Below are positions 11,978 through 23,815 of a stretch of DNA of 64,000 bases, in pieces. Location: the NCBI RefSeq assembly GCF_010093595.1, contig NW_022985438.1, forward strand, positions 416,250 through 480,249. The letters run 5' to 3'. This DNA comes from Mytilinidion resinicola. Taxonomy: Eukaryota > Ascomycota > Dothideomycetes > Mytilinidiales > Mytilinidiaceae. A program made the position numbers and the translations under genes. How positions within the stretch are numbered: the first letter of the stretch is position 1; every line of letters starts with the position of its first letter. A model generated the notes under the pieces. That model searched no databases, was not told the origin of the DNA, and was given only the letters and a program-made list of their open reading frames with translations.

Positions 11978-13891
11978 ATGGCTCCCTCAGCCACCGCCCC
12001 AGCTAACGGCACCAACGGCCTCACAGCGCCGGAGTTCGGCTACCCGCCCGCCAACGTCGAAGGCCCCTACAAAGTGCTGAACCAGTACCACTCGAAGCCG
12101 TCGAAGCTGCGTGTCGCGTGCTGCGGCGCCGGCGCCTCGGGGCTGTGCCTGGCGTACAAGATGGAGAAGATGCTCACGCCGGGCTCGTTCGAGCTGACGC
12201 TGTTCGAGAAGAACCCGCAGTTCGGCGGCACGTGGTACGAGAACACGTACCCCGGCGTTGCGTGCGATATCCCGGCGCACGACTACGTGTTTACGTGGGA
12301 CCCCAAGCCGGATTGGACGCAGTTCTTTGCGGCGGGCAAGGAGATTCAGGGGTACTTTGAGGGGTTTGCTGAGAGGCATGGGAGCAAGAAGTATATGAAG
12401 CTGAATACAAAGATTGTGGAGACGAGGTGGGATAACGCGGAGGGGGTGTGGCATATGTGAGTAGTATTCTTCAGCTCTGGCATCGAGGTCTGCTGTTGAG
12501 TGAGTTCTAACATGGTCCACAGCACAACGGAGGACCAGGTGACCAAGGAGAGATCGGAGGACTGGGCACACGTCTTCGTGAACGGTACTGGTATTCTGAA
12601 TAGCTGGAAGTGGCCTGAGATTGAGGGTTTACATGACTTCAAGGGCGGTCTGATGCATTCGGCGGCCTGGGATCACTCGGTTGACTTTGAGGGCAAGGTC
12701 GTCGGTGTTATTGGTACTGGCTCTACCAGTGTGCAAATTGTCCCCTCATTGCAGAAGATCTGCAAGGAGGTGCAGGTCTACATGAGGAGTCCTACGTGGA
12801 TCAGCCCGCCCTTCGGCGCTGGAGCTCTCGATGACGTGCACAAGGGCGAAGATGTCAATCCCGGACAGCGACAGTACACGTTCAGCGAGGCGGAGAAGAA
12901 GCGCTTCGCTGAGGACCCGGAATATCACCTTTCGTTCCGCAAGAGCATTGAGGCGGAGATCAATGGTCTTTTCGGCATGTACCAGCAGGGCTCTGAACTG
13001 TCTAACCACTTCCGAGAAGTCATCACAGCAGAAATGAACCGCCGCATGGGCCCAGGAAACGAACAACTAAAGTCCTTCATCATTCCAAAGTGGTCTCCGG
13101 GCTGTCGACGAATCTCACCGGGCGATGGCTACCTCGAGGCGTTGGTCCAGGGGAACGTAACACCAGTGTTCGAAGGGATTGAAAAGATTGTGCCAGAGGG
13201 CCTTCAGACAAGAGACGGGAAGGTGCACAAGGTCGACATCATCGTCTGCGCCACCGGCTTCCAAGTCGCTTTCCAGCCTGCGTTCACCGTGATCAACGGC
13301 GCCGGCAAGTCGATCAAGCAAGACTGGACTGACGGTCCCAACCTCTACTTTGGCGTGTCAGCCCCGCGATTCCCCAACTTCTACACTATTGTGGGCCCGG
13401 GCGCGACGTGGAGTAACGGCACGCTGCTTCCGTCGATCGAGACGACTATCGAGTACTCGATCAAGTGCATGAAGAAGATGCAGATGGAGGGCATCAAGGC
13501 CATGGCGGTCAAGCAGGAGGCGCTCGATGAGATCTACGCCCACTTTGACGAGTTCCACAAGGCAACAGTGTGGAAGGAGGAGTGCCGCAGCTGGTTCAAG
13601 GACGGCAAGATCAAGAACCGCATCTACCTGTGGCCCGGCGCAGTAAGTTTTGCGGTGCATCCCTCAGACCCCGCATTTGACGCATGCTAACGAAGCTTCT
13701 TCCTTCACTAGACGATCCACTTTCTGAAGTCCATCAAGGACCCGCGGTTCGAGGACTATGACTTCACATACCGCTACAAGAACCGCTTCGCGTTCCTGGG
13801 CAATGGCGACGTGAAGGCAACGGCGTCGCGCGACGTGCTCGGGCTCAGCACCTACATCAGGAACTCGGATCACGAGTGGTCGGTGGAGTAA
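11978..13891 (+). CDS. Flavin-dependent monooxygenase, Baeyer-Villiger type
   Basis: Exons 11978-12456, 12523-13642 and 13712-13891 give 592 aa. The first dinucleotide-binding motif (CGAGASG, about 49-55) is followed by FGGTWYENTYPGVACDIPAH, typical of class B flavoproteins. The Baeyer-Villiger fingerprint FxGxxxHxxxWD is exact at 199-210, and a second motif GTGSTS lies near 224-229, giving FAD- and NADPH-binding folds. Such enzymes insert oxygen next to a ketone to make an ester or lactone. The start is the ATG in an ACCATGG context; an upstream in-frame ATG would only add low-quality sequence. It lies between the CoA ligase and the regulator on the same strand. The ketone substrate is unknown; 4-hydroxyacetophenone- or cycloalkanone-like compounds are options. 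Confidence 0.93.
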
Positions 13892-15055
13892 GCATTGGGC
13901 AAGCATTCGCATGTTTAGCACGCAGACTACATTTGGCACTGTCTCCCTTTTTTCAGCCTTTTTCAAAGTGTTGCAGCCGTTTTTCTCCAGCTTTTCGGTA
14001 CCCCAGATTGATGGCGTCGTGCATGGCTGGGAATGAGCATTGTTTGAAGACCGGCTTCCTTTTTTTTTTGGTGGATGACGGGCAGCGACGCGCGGAGATC
14101 GCGGATGGTAGGATCCCCTCGTCGGGTCTGGTGCACTGCATTCGGTAGCTTTCAATATGCCTCATGGTGGGCGTCATGACGGGTTGCGGTCCAGATCACG
14201 TGCTGACATGACTCGGCGCTGAATCAGTAGCGTCTTGACAGTGCATGGCCGGCCTCGACGTCGGCTACGGCCAGCCAACCACGGCGTATATGCAGGAGCT
14301 CGAGGAAGACCAGAGCCGTCGAGCTGAGCGCGGCCCCGCATTCAAAGGCCGCGCTATGCTGAGTAAGGCTACCCCGTACCGCTGCACGACTCCAAGCCCT
14401 CCTGACTCGTGCCGCCAGCCTCAACACCAGCGGTACCACCATCGGCGTGGGCCCCGAGCAGTCGTCTCTTGGATCCTACCCGATCTCCGCCCTTGCACGC
14501 GCCCCGGCATGCCTGGAAACCACTCCAGACGCGGTGCGATTGGCTATGCAATGTCCATAGCCGCCCCCAGCAGCGATAGTCTCGCACCCTCGACGCACCC
14601 TGTGACTGCCCTGACGCAGGGAAGCTGTCTGGATGCCCCTCGCCACCGGTCTGATGGATACCAGGCCCTCCGTCGTCGCTCATCCCTAGGGCTGCTGCTG
14701 CTGCTGCTCAATTGGCCTAGAACCGCTTCCGCACCGGTCAGAACGGCACAGCAAATGGACCCCCCCAAAACGCGGCGACGGGCTTCGTGATTGTGGAGGT
14801 GGGGTCCCCACAGTCCTTGATCCTGGGGCCCACCGGTAGCGTGCATCATGCACCGCCGTCGACGTCGGCCTTGGTGCCCTTTCACTGCCGTCGGCCGTGG
14901 GTCTAGCTAACGCCGGGCACCCTGACTTATCTGCATCTTTCTCCAGCTTTTGAGCTGTGCCCTCCCCCGCCTCCGCCTTCTCTCTCATATTTCCCCTTGG
15001 ATGCCTGAAGGACTACGCCTTGTCTCCACTATACTGTTCAAAGTTGAGTTGAAAG
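13892..15055. other. Intergenic, upstream of the Zn2Cys6 regulator
   Basis: About 1.2 kb, GC-rich, with overlapping frames on both strands but no family-like protein. It contains a short CTG repeat at about 14692-14709. Probably the promoter and 5' leader of the regulator. Confidence 0.45.
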
Positions 15056-18000
15056 ATGCAGTCCACGCCCCCGAACTCAGGTAGTGTGAACGGTGAGCTG
15101 CTAGACGAGAAGAACCAGCCCGAGCAGGCTCAGACGGCAGCGCAGAAGCGCCAGAAGTCGCGGCATAGGGCTTCTGTCGCGTGTGCGAGTTGCAGAGATC
15201 GCAGGATTCGGGTATGGATGCTCCCAACCGGCCCGTTTCGAGCGGTATCAAACACTGACTTTTCGAAAAGTGTGTAGTGCCACCGGGCGACAGCGAGTGC
15301 ATTCAGTGCAAGAGGTCCGGAGTCGAGTGCATAATCAAGAACGACGATGAGAGGCGGCGGTAAGTGGTTCTGACTCCTTTTGATGGGGCATTTCTGACTT
15401 CGGAGTGAAGGCCGATCTCTCGGGCCTACATGTGCTCTCTCACAGAGCGTGTGGCGCTGCTCGAGACAATGCTGAAGGAACACGGAGCAGAGCCACCGCC
15501 GGCTAACCACCCTCCCAAAACTCGTCACGGGCTACCCCAAGATGGTGACCCATCCCCACAGCGAGGAGCCAACAAGCCATCCAGCAATGCCCCGGACAAC
15601 TCGAGTCCAGGCAGCCAGCAGGACGACTTCATAGATGTAGACCAACTAGACAACCAAGACAGCGGCAGCCACCGCGGCGACGAGGTCGACGCTCCATCTC
15701 CTTCTTCAGTCCTTGCCCCTGGGCCTCCCAGGAAAGACGGTATGGTCAACCGCCTCCTTTCCACCCGTGGCCATCTCAGCTTCGACCAGCTGAGCGGCCG
15801 CCTGCGATACTTCGGCCCAACTACAAACTGCCACGTCCACTCCGAACTAGGCAACTCACATGGCTCAAACTCCGAGTCCTCAGAACAATCCCGGCGAGCA
15901 GAGAAAATCGTACGCTCGCTTTCGCTAGACACCTACGACTACCTCATGGACATCTTCTGGCACCATTATAACTCCGTTATCCACGTGCTGCACCAGGAGG
16001 CCTTCAACGAGGACCGCGAGACCGGCCGAGCGCAGTTTTACTCGGGCTTCCTCCATGTGTGCGTGCTGGCGATGGGGTATAGGTTTGCGGATAAAACGAG
16101 GCCTGATATTCAGAGGCTGTCGTTGCCGCAGAAGGAAAGCACACTGCATCGCGAGGCGAAGTATATGCTTGATCATGAGTTGGAGAGACCGGGGGGCATT
16201 CCGTCGGTTGTTGCGTTGCTCTTGCTTGGAGATTTGGAGTGTCAAGGTATATTGATTTGAATGAGTCTAGGAGTTGCGGGGCTGACGGTTTTAGTTGGGA
16301 GAGATAATTTAGGCTGGCTGTATGCTGGTTTAGCGGTGAGACTGGCGTTTGATATTGGGTAAGCTGGAGAGATCCGAACTAAAGTCATGGTCGCAACTAA
16401 CACTCTTTGCAGCCTTCATCTTGATACACGTCTCTCTGGACTCTCGGTGCGAGAAGTGGAGATCAGACAAATGACACTCTGGGCTTGCGTTATCTATGAC
16501 AAGTAAGTGGTCAGCTCCATTTTCAAAAACTTAGCTAACATCGTGAAGGTATTGGGCACTTTTCCTAGGCCGACCAACCAGTATGAAAAGTACAGACCTC
16601 GAGATCTACTCGCTGTCGAAACAATTCGAGCGCCTCGGAACATGCCGACCGGCCGGCGTCGAGAAAAGCCTGGAAACTCAAATCTACGAAGCTCTGCTGG
16701 ATCTGATGGAGCTGGCGGGTAAGATCACAGAAAACATGGACCCCAGATCCCAAGGACCAGACGCAGTCATTGATCGCAACCAATATCTTCGAATGGCAGC
16801 ATTAGATAGGGAATTCAGCAACTGGTATGCCCGTCTTCCAGACACACTACGGTGGACACCGGCAAACATCAATGCGGCACCCTTCTCCTTTTTCCTTCTC
16901 CACCAGCAATATCACTCTGCTCTCATTCTTCTCCATCGTCCATTCGCCATGTACGAGGATTCTCAGCAAGCCGACGATGAAGCGAGTGGACCTGATAGCC
17001 ACTTCTCTGCTCTATCTCGAACTGTATGCACCAAACACGCCATTCGGGTAGCCCGGATATTCTGGCAACATCGCCAACGATTCGACACCAAGCAGATTTT
17101 CGTAACAGGAATGCAACATGCCGTAAGTTAGGCCCTAACGCCCCAACACAACCATCCACTAACCCATCTCCAGGGCACCGCCGCCACCGCCCTCGTTGCC
17201 GCCCTCGCCTTCATCAAAGACCCCGTCGACCGCGCCAACAACATGCAATACCTCGAATGCCTCTCGGCCGCCCTCCAAGACATGGCCTGCACCTTCCAGC
17301 CCGCCGAGCGCATGTCCGTCGTCCTGCAAGCCGTCATGCTCGAGCTGCGCGGCGAAAGCACCGCCACGGGCCAAAGCCCAATGAACCTGTACAAACCCGC
17401 GGGCGCCCTCGTGCCCGCGCGCCGCGGCTCCAGCAACGACGATATGGCCGACCCGCCCGTCTTCAAGCGCCGGCAGACATCCCGCCCGCGCGCCAACACG
17501 GCGAGCTCGAGCAAGAAGCTATTCCGCTCGCAGAGCATCAGCACAATGGCCGAGTTCAAGATCAAGCCGCCGCCGCCGCCGAGCTTGAGGGGTGGCGGCG
17601 CTGATGCGGATGCGGGCGTGGGCGATGGCTATATCATGGTCACGCCGCGCTCCGAGATGTCCAGCGCCTGGCCCGCGCTCCACGACAGCAACAACGGGGG
17701 GCCGCCCATCGACCCAGCCATCACGACGCCCTCGGCCGCATCCCTGTCGTCGTCAGCAGCGCCTCGCGGCGGCGGCGGCGGGCAGCAGAACACGTGGATG
17801 GGCGCGGAGCTGGACTCGGACTCGATTGTGCAGATTGCCGGGGCGCATTTCCCGGAGATGGGGCTGATGGGGGCCTGTGAGAGCGCGGGGGATGCGAGTA
17901 TGAGCCATCTCGACTTTATGGCGCTGGGCAGTGAGGATTGGACGGAGTGGCAGGCGGGTGTGGGCGGGGTGGGCACGGATTTGGATGGGTTTCCGCCGCA

Positions 18001-18082
18001 GGCGGGGTTTGGGGGGTTTGAGCAGGGGGTCGTGGGCGGCGGTGGTGGGGGGAGGGGGTATGGGGGGTTGATTAATGGGTGA
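15056..18082 (+). CDS. Zn2Cys6 transcription factor with fungal-specific domain
   Basis: Seven exons (15056-15211, 15271-15359, 15411-16246, 16295-16358, 16413-16502, 16549-17122, 17174-18082) give 905 aa. The first intron interrupts the zinc cluster; after splicing it reads Cx2Cx6Cx8Cx2Cx6C with cysteines at 43, 46, 53, 62, 65 and 72, followed by the short dimerisation helix RAYMCSLTERVALLE. The middle region from IFWHHYN through DKYWALFLGRPTSM is the fungal-specific transcription-factor domain. The C-terminal third is low-complexity, with Pro, Gly and Ser runs, and probably activates transcription. Sitting inside the metabolic block and next to the transporter, it is the likely pathway-specific regulator (inference). 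Confidence 0.95.
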
Positions 18083-18175
18083 CTAGCCGAGTTGGAGAAA
18101 GAGGTGGGCGCCGTGTTGGATGTTTAGGGGAGGGGTTGGGGTTTGTGTTGGGCGAGTGCCGTGCAAGTTCTATGC

Positions 18176-18195
18176 GAGAGAGAGAGAGAGAGAGG
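18176..18195. repeat. GA dinucleotide microsatellite
   Basis: A nearly uninterrupted run of GA units about 20 bp long, just beyond the stop codon of the transcription factor gene. Confidence 0.9.
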
Positions 18196-18705
18196 TTCTA
18201 TGGGATCCGAATAGGAGTTGATTGATACTGGGGGGCTTTTTTGTGAGCGTTTGGGTTGCAGGTGTTTGGGTTCGCGGGACAGGGATGGAGTTCGAATCTT
18301 TCAGTGTCTGGCTTTTAGTTGATATCGACATATCTCTATCGCTCATTCTGCTACCTTTGTATCATTCGTGAACGTCCCCTATCACCCTACCCCCTATCTC
18401 TACCCTATCATATCCTCCTGGCCACTCACCGCTCCCCCTTTTCGCTAGCACCTACGTGGTCCAACCCCTCTCACATGCCCTCCCCCTCCTTCTCCCACGG
18501 CTGGATGCTGGGTATATAAACCCCCCCCCCTCCCCTTTCTCCTTTCTTTCCTCGGGGAGCTGAGAGCTGGAATGGGCTCGGCGATGGAGATCAAAAAGCG
18601 ATACCTGAATGCCCAATGGCTGGGTCTGGTCTCACGCTGTGAAAATCATACGTGACAGCACATCATGGGGGAGGCGGATCAACAAAACGGCCCGCAATCG
18701 CTACA

Positions 18706-19045
18706 TGGGGTGGAGGGGCGGAGGAGAGGGGGGGGGGGCGGGTGTCAACAAAAAACTTTCAATTCAGGTCCGATGTGGTGGGGGGGGTCGGGTCGGGTCG
18801 GGTCGGGTCGGTGTCAAAAGATATGACCAAGACGGACGATGGAGGGGAGGAGGAGGGGTGTCAACGTCGCGCAACGAACTGCTCGATGGAGGGGTGGGAG
18901 GGGTGGTTGTCAAGTCGTAACTGTCATTGCCTCGATGGAGCGGGGTGGATCATACTCAACATACCTAAAGATAATGGGGTGGAGGGGAGGGTCGGTGTCA
19001 ACGGAGTTCAATGACTTTGACGATGGAGTGGAGGAGAGGAGTGGA
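18706..19045 (+). repeat. Degenerate G-rich minisatellite
   Basis: Recurring blocks run GATGGA, then a G-rich stretch, then TGTCAA. GATGGA occurs at 18838, 18885, 18934 and 19022; TGTCAA at 18742, 18812, 18859, 18908 and 18996. Typical spacing is 47-49 bp with some longer gaps. A pure GGGTC pentamer run of about five units lies at 18787-18810. The strand is strongly G-biased. Confidence 0.7.
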
Positions 19046-19544
19046 AGAGTGGGATTGAGTGGGAGTGGTGATAGTGTGGACCGAAAAGACGTAGTGGTAG
19101 TAGCGCGCTCTGGAGAGCGGAGGGTATAATCTGCACATTACGATACGGAGTATCTGTTGAGGGCGATACTAGAGAGCATCAGCGGAAGGAGACAAGTCGG
19201 GTCATCAGGAGGTGATAGTGGTGAAGGAAAGGGAGACCCGCGGCCTTCCATGGAGCTGTTCGGGTGATAGTTTGATCTCAACGCTTCCTTCCTCCCAACA
19301 TTATCCTCTACAACGCGCCTTTTGCACCACTCTACTAGCCATTGCATAGTTTTCTGGCCAGTTTTGCGAACTCCGAAGTCGATCGACCTCCTCCATGAAC
19401 GAAACTCAAATGGCGAGAGAAGGGAGAAAGTTTTATACCCCTTAGCGCATGAGAGCACGTGAGTCTCTGCTGATTCAGAGTAGGTAGTCCACGGGTATTG
19501 TGAGTGGACGCGAATTGTTCAGGGAGAGATGGAGTGACTGGTAG

Positions 19545-19561
19545 CACGTGATATGCACGTG
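19545..19561. promoter_or_regulatory. Paired CACGTG (E-box) palindromes
   Basis: Two CACGTG hexamers (19545-19550 and 19556-19561) are separated by 5 bp, that is 11 bp start to start, about one helical turn. A single further copy is at 19456-19461. CACGTG is the core bHLH-factor site; a role here is inferred. Confidence 0.45.
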
Positions 19562-20094
19562 ACTGATTTCAACTCAGGGGGCGGGGGGGATAAAACTTTC
19601 TTTCTCGTCTTTTTCTTTCTTCCTCATCAGGGTCGCGGTCGATGGAGGGCTTCAAAACCCACGAGAATTCGATGTAATGTGGAGAAGACTGTGGGATCAA
19701 AATGCGGAAACAGGATCACCGTATGTCTGCGGCGTGGGGGACTTCGGTAGAACACCTGGAGTTCAAAAACAATGGTGCAGACTCTGGGAGAAACCGAAGT
19801 TGACCTCGCCTGATGGCTGAATTTGTATGGGAAATGGTGATGGTGGATGTCGAGGTTAAGTGGAAGTGGGTAGGAGTGGTCTGTGATTGTCAACTTAGTG
19901 ACTCGAAGGTGGAGAACAGCGTTTTGAAGGCGTCAAAGGCACTCCAACTCCATGATGAAAAAGGGACTGCATTTTTTGCACTGCAGCCCGCACGGGGTTT
20001 TAACGAGTAACCCTGATCAAAATCAGTCTGCACATAAGGAAGCTGGATGCAAACCAAAATTTATACCACTTCGAAGAAGTCAGGGGGTCAGTTT

Positions 20095-20111
20095 CACGTG
20101 TTGATCACGTG
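20095..20111. promoter_or_regulatory. Paired CACGTG (E-box) palindromes
   Basis: Two CACGTG hexamers (20095-20100 and 20106-20111) with the same 5-bp gap as the pair at 19545. They lie about 135 bp beyond the stop codon of the minus-strand transporter gene. Confidence 0.45.
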
Positions 20112-20244
20112 GTAAATGAAGACTTCGCTGAAATGATCCATCTCAAGTCAAATGTCTCGTATTAGATTAGTATTAACTATCAAACAGAAGAATTCTGTTG
20201 AAAATAGATCGGAGTTCGGGTCCTACAGATCTCATCCGTCCTCA

Positions 20245-22336
20245 TCACGTCCCAACAGTGTTTTGATCGTTCCGGTTATGCAACGCCGCGGCCACATCAT
20301 CCGTCATCCGATCCTCAACATTCGGCACGAAACAACTCAACACCAGTGCCAGCCCTGAGAACGCAATCGTCGTCAAGAAGACCGTGCGATACGCGTCCGC
20401 ATTGGCAACCTTATACGTCCTCAACCCCGCCGCAGTAATGTCCGCCGAGATCCCCGGCACCGCGGCAAACGCAGCGGGTGTGCCAACCGTGATGGCAGAG
20501 AGAAAGTCAACGACACTGCTTGCGGGCAGGCCAGCCTTGACGAGCGCTGGCGGCACTTGGGAAGAGATGGTGCTAGTAAGGCGATTGGAAAGCACGACGA
20601 CGTAGACGGTCTGCGAGATGGTTGAGATGGCAGCGCGTACGGAGCCTGCAACACCAGCGCCGGTACCGATTTCATTTTGGTCATCTAGCGCGATGGTGGT
20701 GAGGGAAAGGCAGACGTTTTCAACCCAGCCGACGAAGAAGCAGCCCATGAAGACGAGACCGCATGCCAAGGCTTTGGTGTCGGGGGTGCAGACTGCGACG
20801 CCTTTTGGAGGTCAGCATTTAGGTCAGTTGGATCGGATGGCGAAGACTTACAGCCGAAGAAGATACCAGCGGAAAGAACGGCAAACATCATTTGGAACTT
20901 TGTCTTTCCGAGAGGAGTGGCCAGAAGACCGCCGATGATCTCACCGGAGAGAAGACCGAGACCGACTAGACTGGCGAGAATGCTGGCGTACATCGGGTCG
21001 CCGTTCGTGTAGAGGACTGCTACCATCGAGGGCCCTAGAATAGATGGTGAGTAGAGTTTCAACGCCACTCGAAGCCGATAGTAACTCACAGATTATAGCA
21101 AAAGCGTAGTACATGCCCGCGCCGACACCAAGCACAATCGTAGACATTACCCATGGCCCGTTCCTGAAAAGATGCATAGGAACGAGAGGATCCTTGAGAA
21201 GAGATGCCGGTGCAAAGTTCTCCCAAAGTACGAACGCGACTATAAGCATGAATCCGACGACGATAGTGGCGATGACGTGTGCGGACTTCCATGGGTAAGT
21301 GCTACCACCCCAGTTGAGACCTACTGCACGTAAGCGGAAGCCAAGGCGGGTCTTGCGTCTTAATCATACCTATCAGGAATAGCAGCAGTCCGAGAATGAA
21401 AAGTACAGCTCCAACATAGTCGAATGTCTTGACATATTCCATCACCTTTCCGGATCGGTGCTTCATGTGGAAAGTTGGAGGATGGTAAAAGAGGATCCAG
21501 AAGAGTGCTGCAGTGCCATTTATCGCAATCAACTGCCAGCAGTCAGTATAAGAGAACACGAAGATATCAGAACCCACCACTTACGAGGTAGTAGATGCCC
21601 CTCCAGCCAACGTTCGTGTGCTGGATGAAGCCTTGTGCAACAGCAGGCCCAAAACCAGATCCGGGAATGGCAAAGATGAAGATAAGGGCGTTCCCGTAGA
21701 AACGGTACTTCATAGGTAGTAGTTCGCCCACGACGATGGGGAATGAAACTTGCGTAGCAGCCGCGATGCCTGTACTGGTCAGAAAACTTCAGGTTCAAGG
21801 CCCATTTCGAACTCTCCAAAATACTCACCAATCACCGTAGTTCCCCCAATAAGCGTTGGAATGTCCTTAGCAACAGCGCATATTATGCTGCCAATAACCC
21901 CAAGACAACTGCCGCCAGCTACATATTCGTCAGTCACTTCCAATCACGAAGCTAAGAAGTAATGAACCAACTCACCGAAAACCCACCGCCGCCCAAACAC
22001 ATCACCCACTCTCCCCACCAGCGTCAAGAATACCGCCAGCATGAGCGTATACACGAGGCCAACCCACGCCAGATTCGGATCCGGGCCGATATCCGCATCA
22101 ATGACCGCGAGAATAGGTGCTGCGTATCCAAACCCAGCCACTCCCGCGAGTAGACCGAGCGCGGCCGCTAGCATTGTGCCGATGAAGAAAGAGCTGGTGA
22201 AGTAGCCATCGGGAAGGCTTTCGAGGCTCGTATCGAAGCCGGTCATGACATGACATCCATGTTCGGGAGTAGCTTTCTCGAGTTGGGTCTCGTGGGAGAA
22301 GCGAGTCGCTTGAGGTTTCTCGGCAGCTTCTTCCAT
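20245..22336 (-). CDS. MFS transporter, TRI12-like
   Basis: Seven exons (21976-22336, 21829-21918, 21585-21769, 21370-21532, 21090-21320, 20852-21034, 20245-20801) give 589 aa. All junctions preserve frame and hydrophobic segments. After a ~45-residue polar N-terminus come about 14 predicted hydrophobic helices, with the MFS loop GRVGDVFGRRW between helices 2 and 3 and LFLIGLNWGGSTYPW, typical of the TRI12/siderophore-type drug:H+ antiporter-2 group. These transporters move toxins, siderophores or aromatic compounds across the plasma membrane. Placed at the edge of the metabolic block, it may import the substrate or export a product; direction cannot be told from sequence. Confidence 0.93.
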
Positions 22337-23815
22337 GGCGATGGTAGACGAGAGGTTTCTTGTGTTCGTAGTGGCAGTGGGGATAGTTAGGGATGAGTGA
22401 GGGAGAATGACCCCAGAGTCCAGGAATGCGGAGAGAATATGGGGGAGGGGCGCCCCGTTAAGTGCCCCAGAATCCCCAGATGAGGCTGTCGGTCAGTCAC
22501 AGGCCCGGCTCCGCAGCGTCGGCATTCGCGTCTTCGCGTGCTAGCCATGAGCTTGAGCTTAGGCTTGAGCTTCGCGTGATGAATCCCGGGCGGGCACATG
22601 GCACTGACAGCTTGGGACCTCGTAGCGCGTTGCTTAGTAGGTCAGCATGCCAGAAACGATCCACGCTGTGGGGTGTCCCTGCACTGACTCATTCCTCCGC
22701 GGGGGACTAAGCAAGGTTGCATTAGTAGGGTGCGGAGAAAGAATAGCGAAGATCTGGGGTTGGAGATCCGTGCGGGGATATCAAACTCCGGGCGTTAAAT
22801 CCTGAGATCTGGTCCCAGCGATTTGGAATCTCTCGTACGACGGACAATACTTTTAGATCTAGACCGGTCTTTGGTAAGTACTCTTAGCCAGATGAGATGT
22901 TCGCGATAGGTTTGATCGACGTACTTAGCGTTCTGCTCTTGGTAGGGTACCGACGAGTTTATCACAGCACGTCAAGTTCGAAATATCATGAGTATGATAT
23001 GACTTTTTGCTATGGAAGCTTTTGTTCTCAGAATACCGAACTAATCTATGGGTGCGAAACCGAAGAGTTGTGGACTCAACTCCCAATCCAATCCCCCGAA
23101 CTCCCTCAACGCCCGACCCCAAAGACGTAACCTTCCGCACTGTGTAGCGCGGTCGACACAGCTATCTGCGTAGCATACAGGGCGTGGGCACCGCCGAGGC
23201 GACCCCTCGCTTGCTGCTCGCTGACCTACAATGTCTTGCGCGCCACTTTGCGCGGAAGGGTTGGTCCTTGGGGGAGAATGATGAGGGAGGGTGGTTGTAT
23301 CTGCAACAGAGCCATGTTGAGAGACCACAATGAAACGTCCAACTGTACCCTCGCTCGGCACAAGGCCTCACTCGCATAGAAGACAGGAATAAGGACTGGT
23401 ATGGACCAAGCCTGTGAAACAAAAGAACGCCATGTCAAGGTATGGCTATTACTGCAGGAGAGCTCAACCTCCCGCGCAATGATGAAAGACAAAGGAAAGG
23501 TAAACTACAAACAGCAGCCAGGAGTCTCTAGAGTCAAGCGCTCGGCTTCTGCCTGTCCCAGAAACCAAAGAAGACTTGAGCCCGTTGCGCAATGTAGCGC
23601 AAAAGCTCGCTGCCGTGATCCGTGATGGGACGGGGTCTCCGGCTCCAATCCTCCAAGATACTGGCAACATATGAAAAGGAAGTGACGAACGAGAAAAGGA
23701 AAGAAAGTCGACATCGCTTTTGTGAAATCCGCAATACGTTCGACAAGTTCGTATGCTGATCAGATCTACCACCCTCCTAATCTTCTTCACTCTCGTCCTT
23801 TTTGCTCTCATACGG
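22337..23815. other. Intergenic region carrying dispersed repeat copy A
   Basis: About 1.5 kb between the transporter start and the 3' end of the next gene. The only recognised element is the ~200-bp repeat at 23101-23300. The remainder holds short open frames without support. Confidence 0.5.
23101..23300 (-). repeat. Dispersed repeat, copy A (inverted relative to 40583-40795)
   Basis: The reverse complement of this stretch aligns over its whole length with 40583-40795. Shared blocks include AAAGTGGCGCGCAAGACATT, TTGTAGGTCAGCGAGC and GAAGGTTACGTCTTTGGGG. Copy A lacks two short insertions (about 12 and 9 bp) present in copy B. The identity of the element is unknown. Confidence 0.85.

Larger units (their letters stand above)
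18083..20244. other. Long convergent intergenic region with repeats
   Basis: About 2.2 kb between two convergent genes. It holds a GA microsatellite (18176-18195), a C10 run near 18521, a G-rich degenerate minisatellite (18706-19045) and five CACGTG palindromes. No protein or RNA gene could be supported. Confidence 0.6.

Noticed and set aside
14245..14790. 181-aa frame upstream of the Zn2Cys6 gene
   Set aside because: Arg/Pro/Ser-rich with overlapping frames on the other strand, no domain, no splice signals; typical of GC-rich intergenic DNA.
18280..18300. GTTCGAATC resembling a tRNA T-loop
   Set aside because: No matching acceptor stem, D-arm or anticodon arm could be folded around it.
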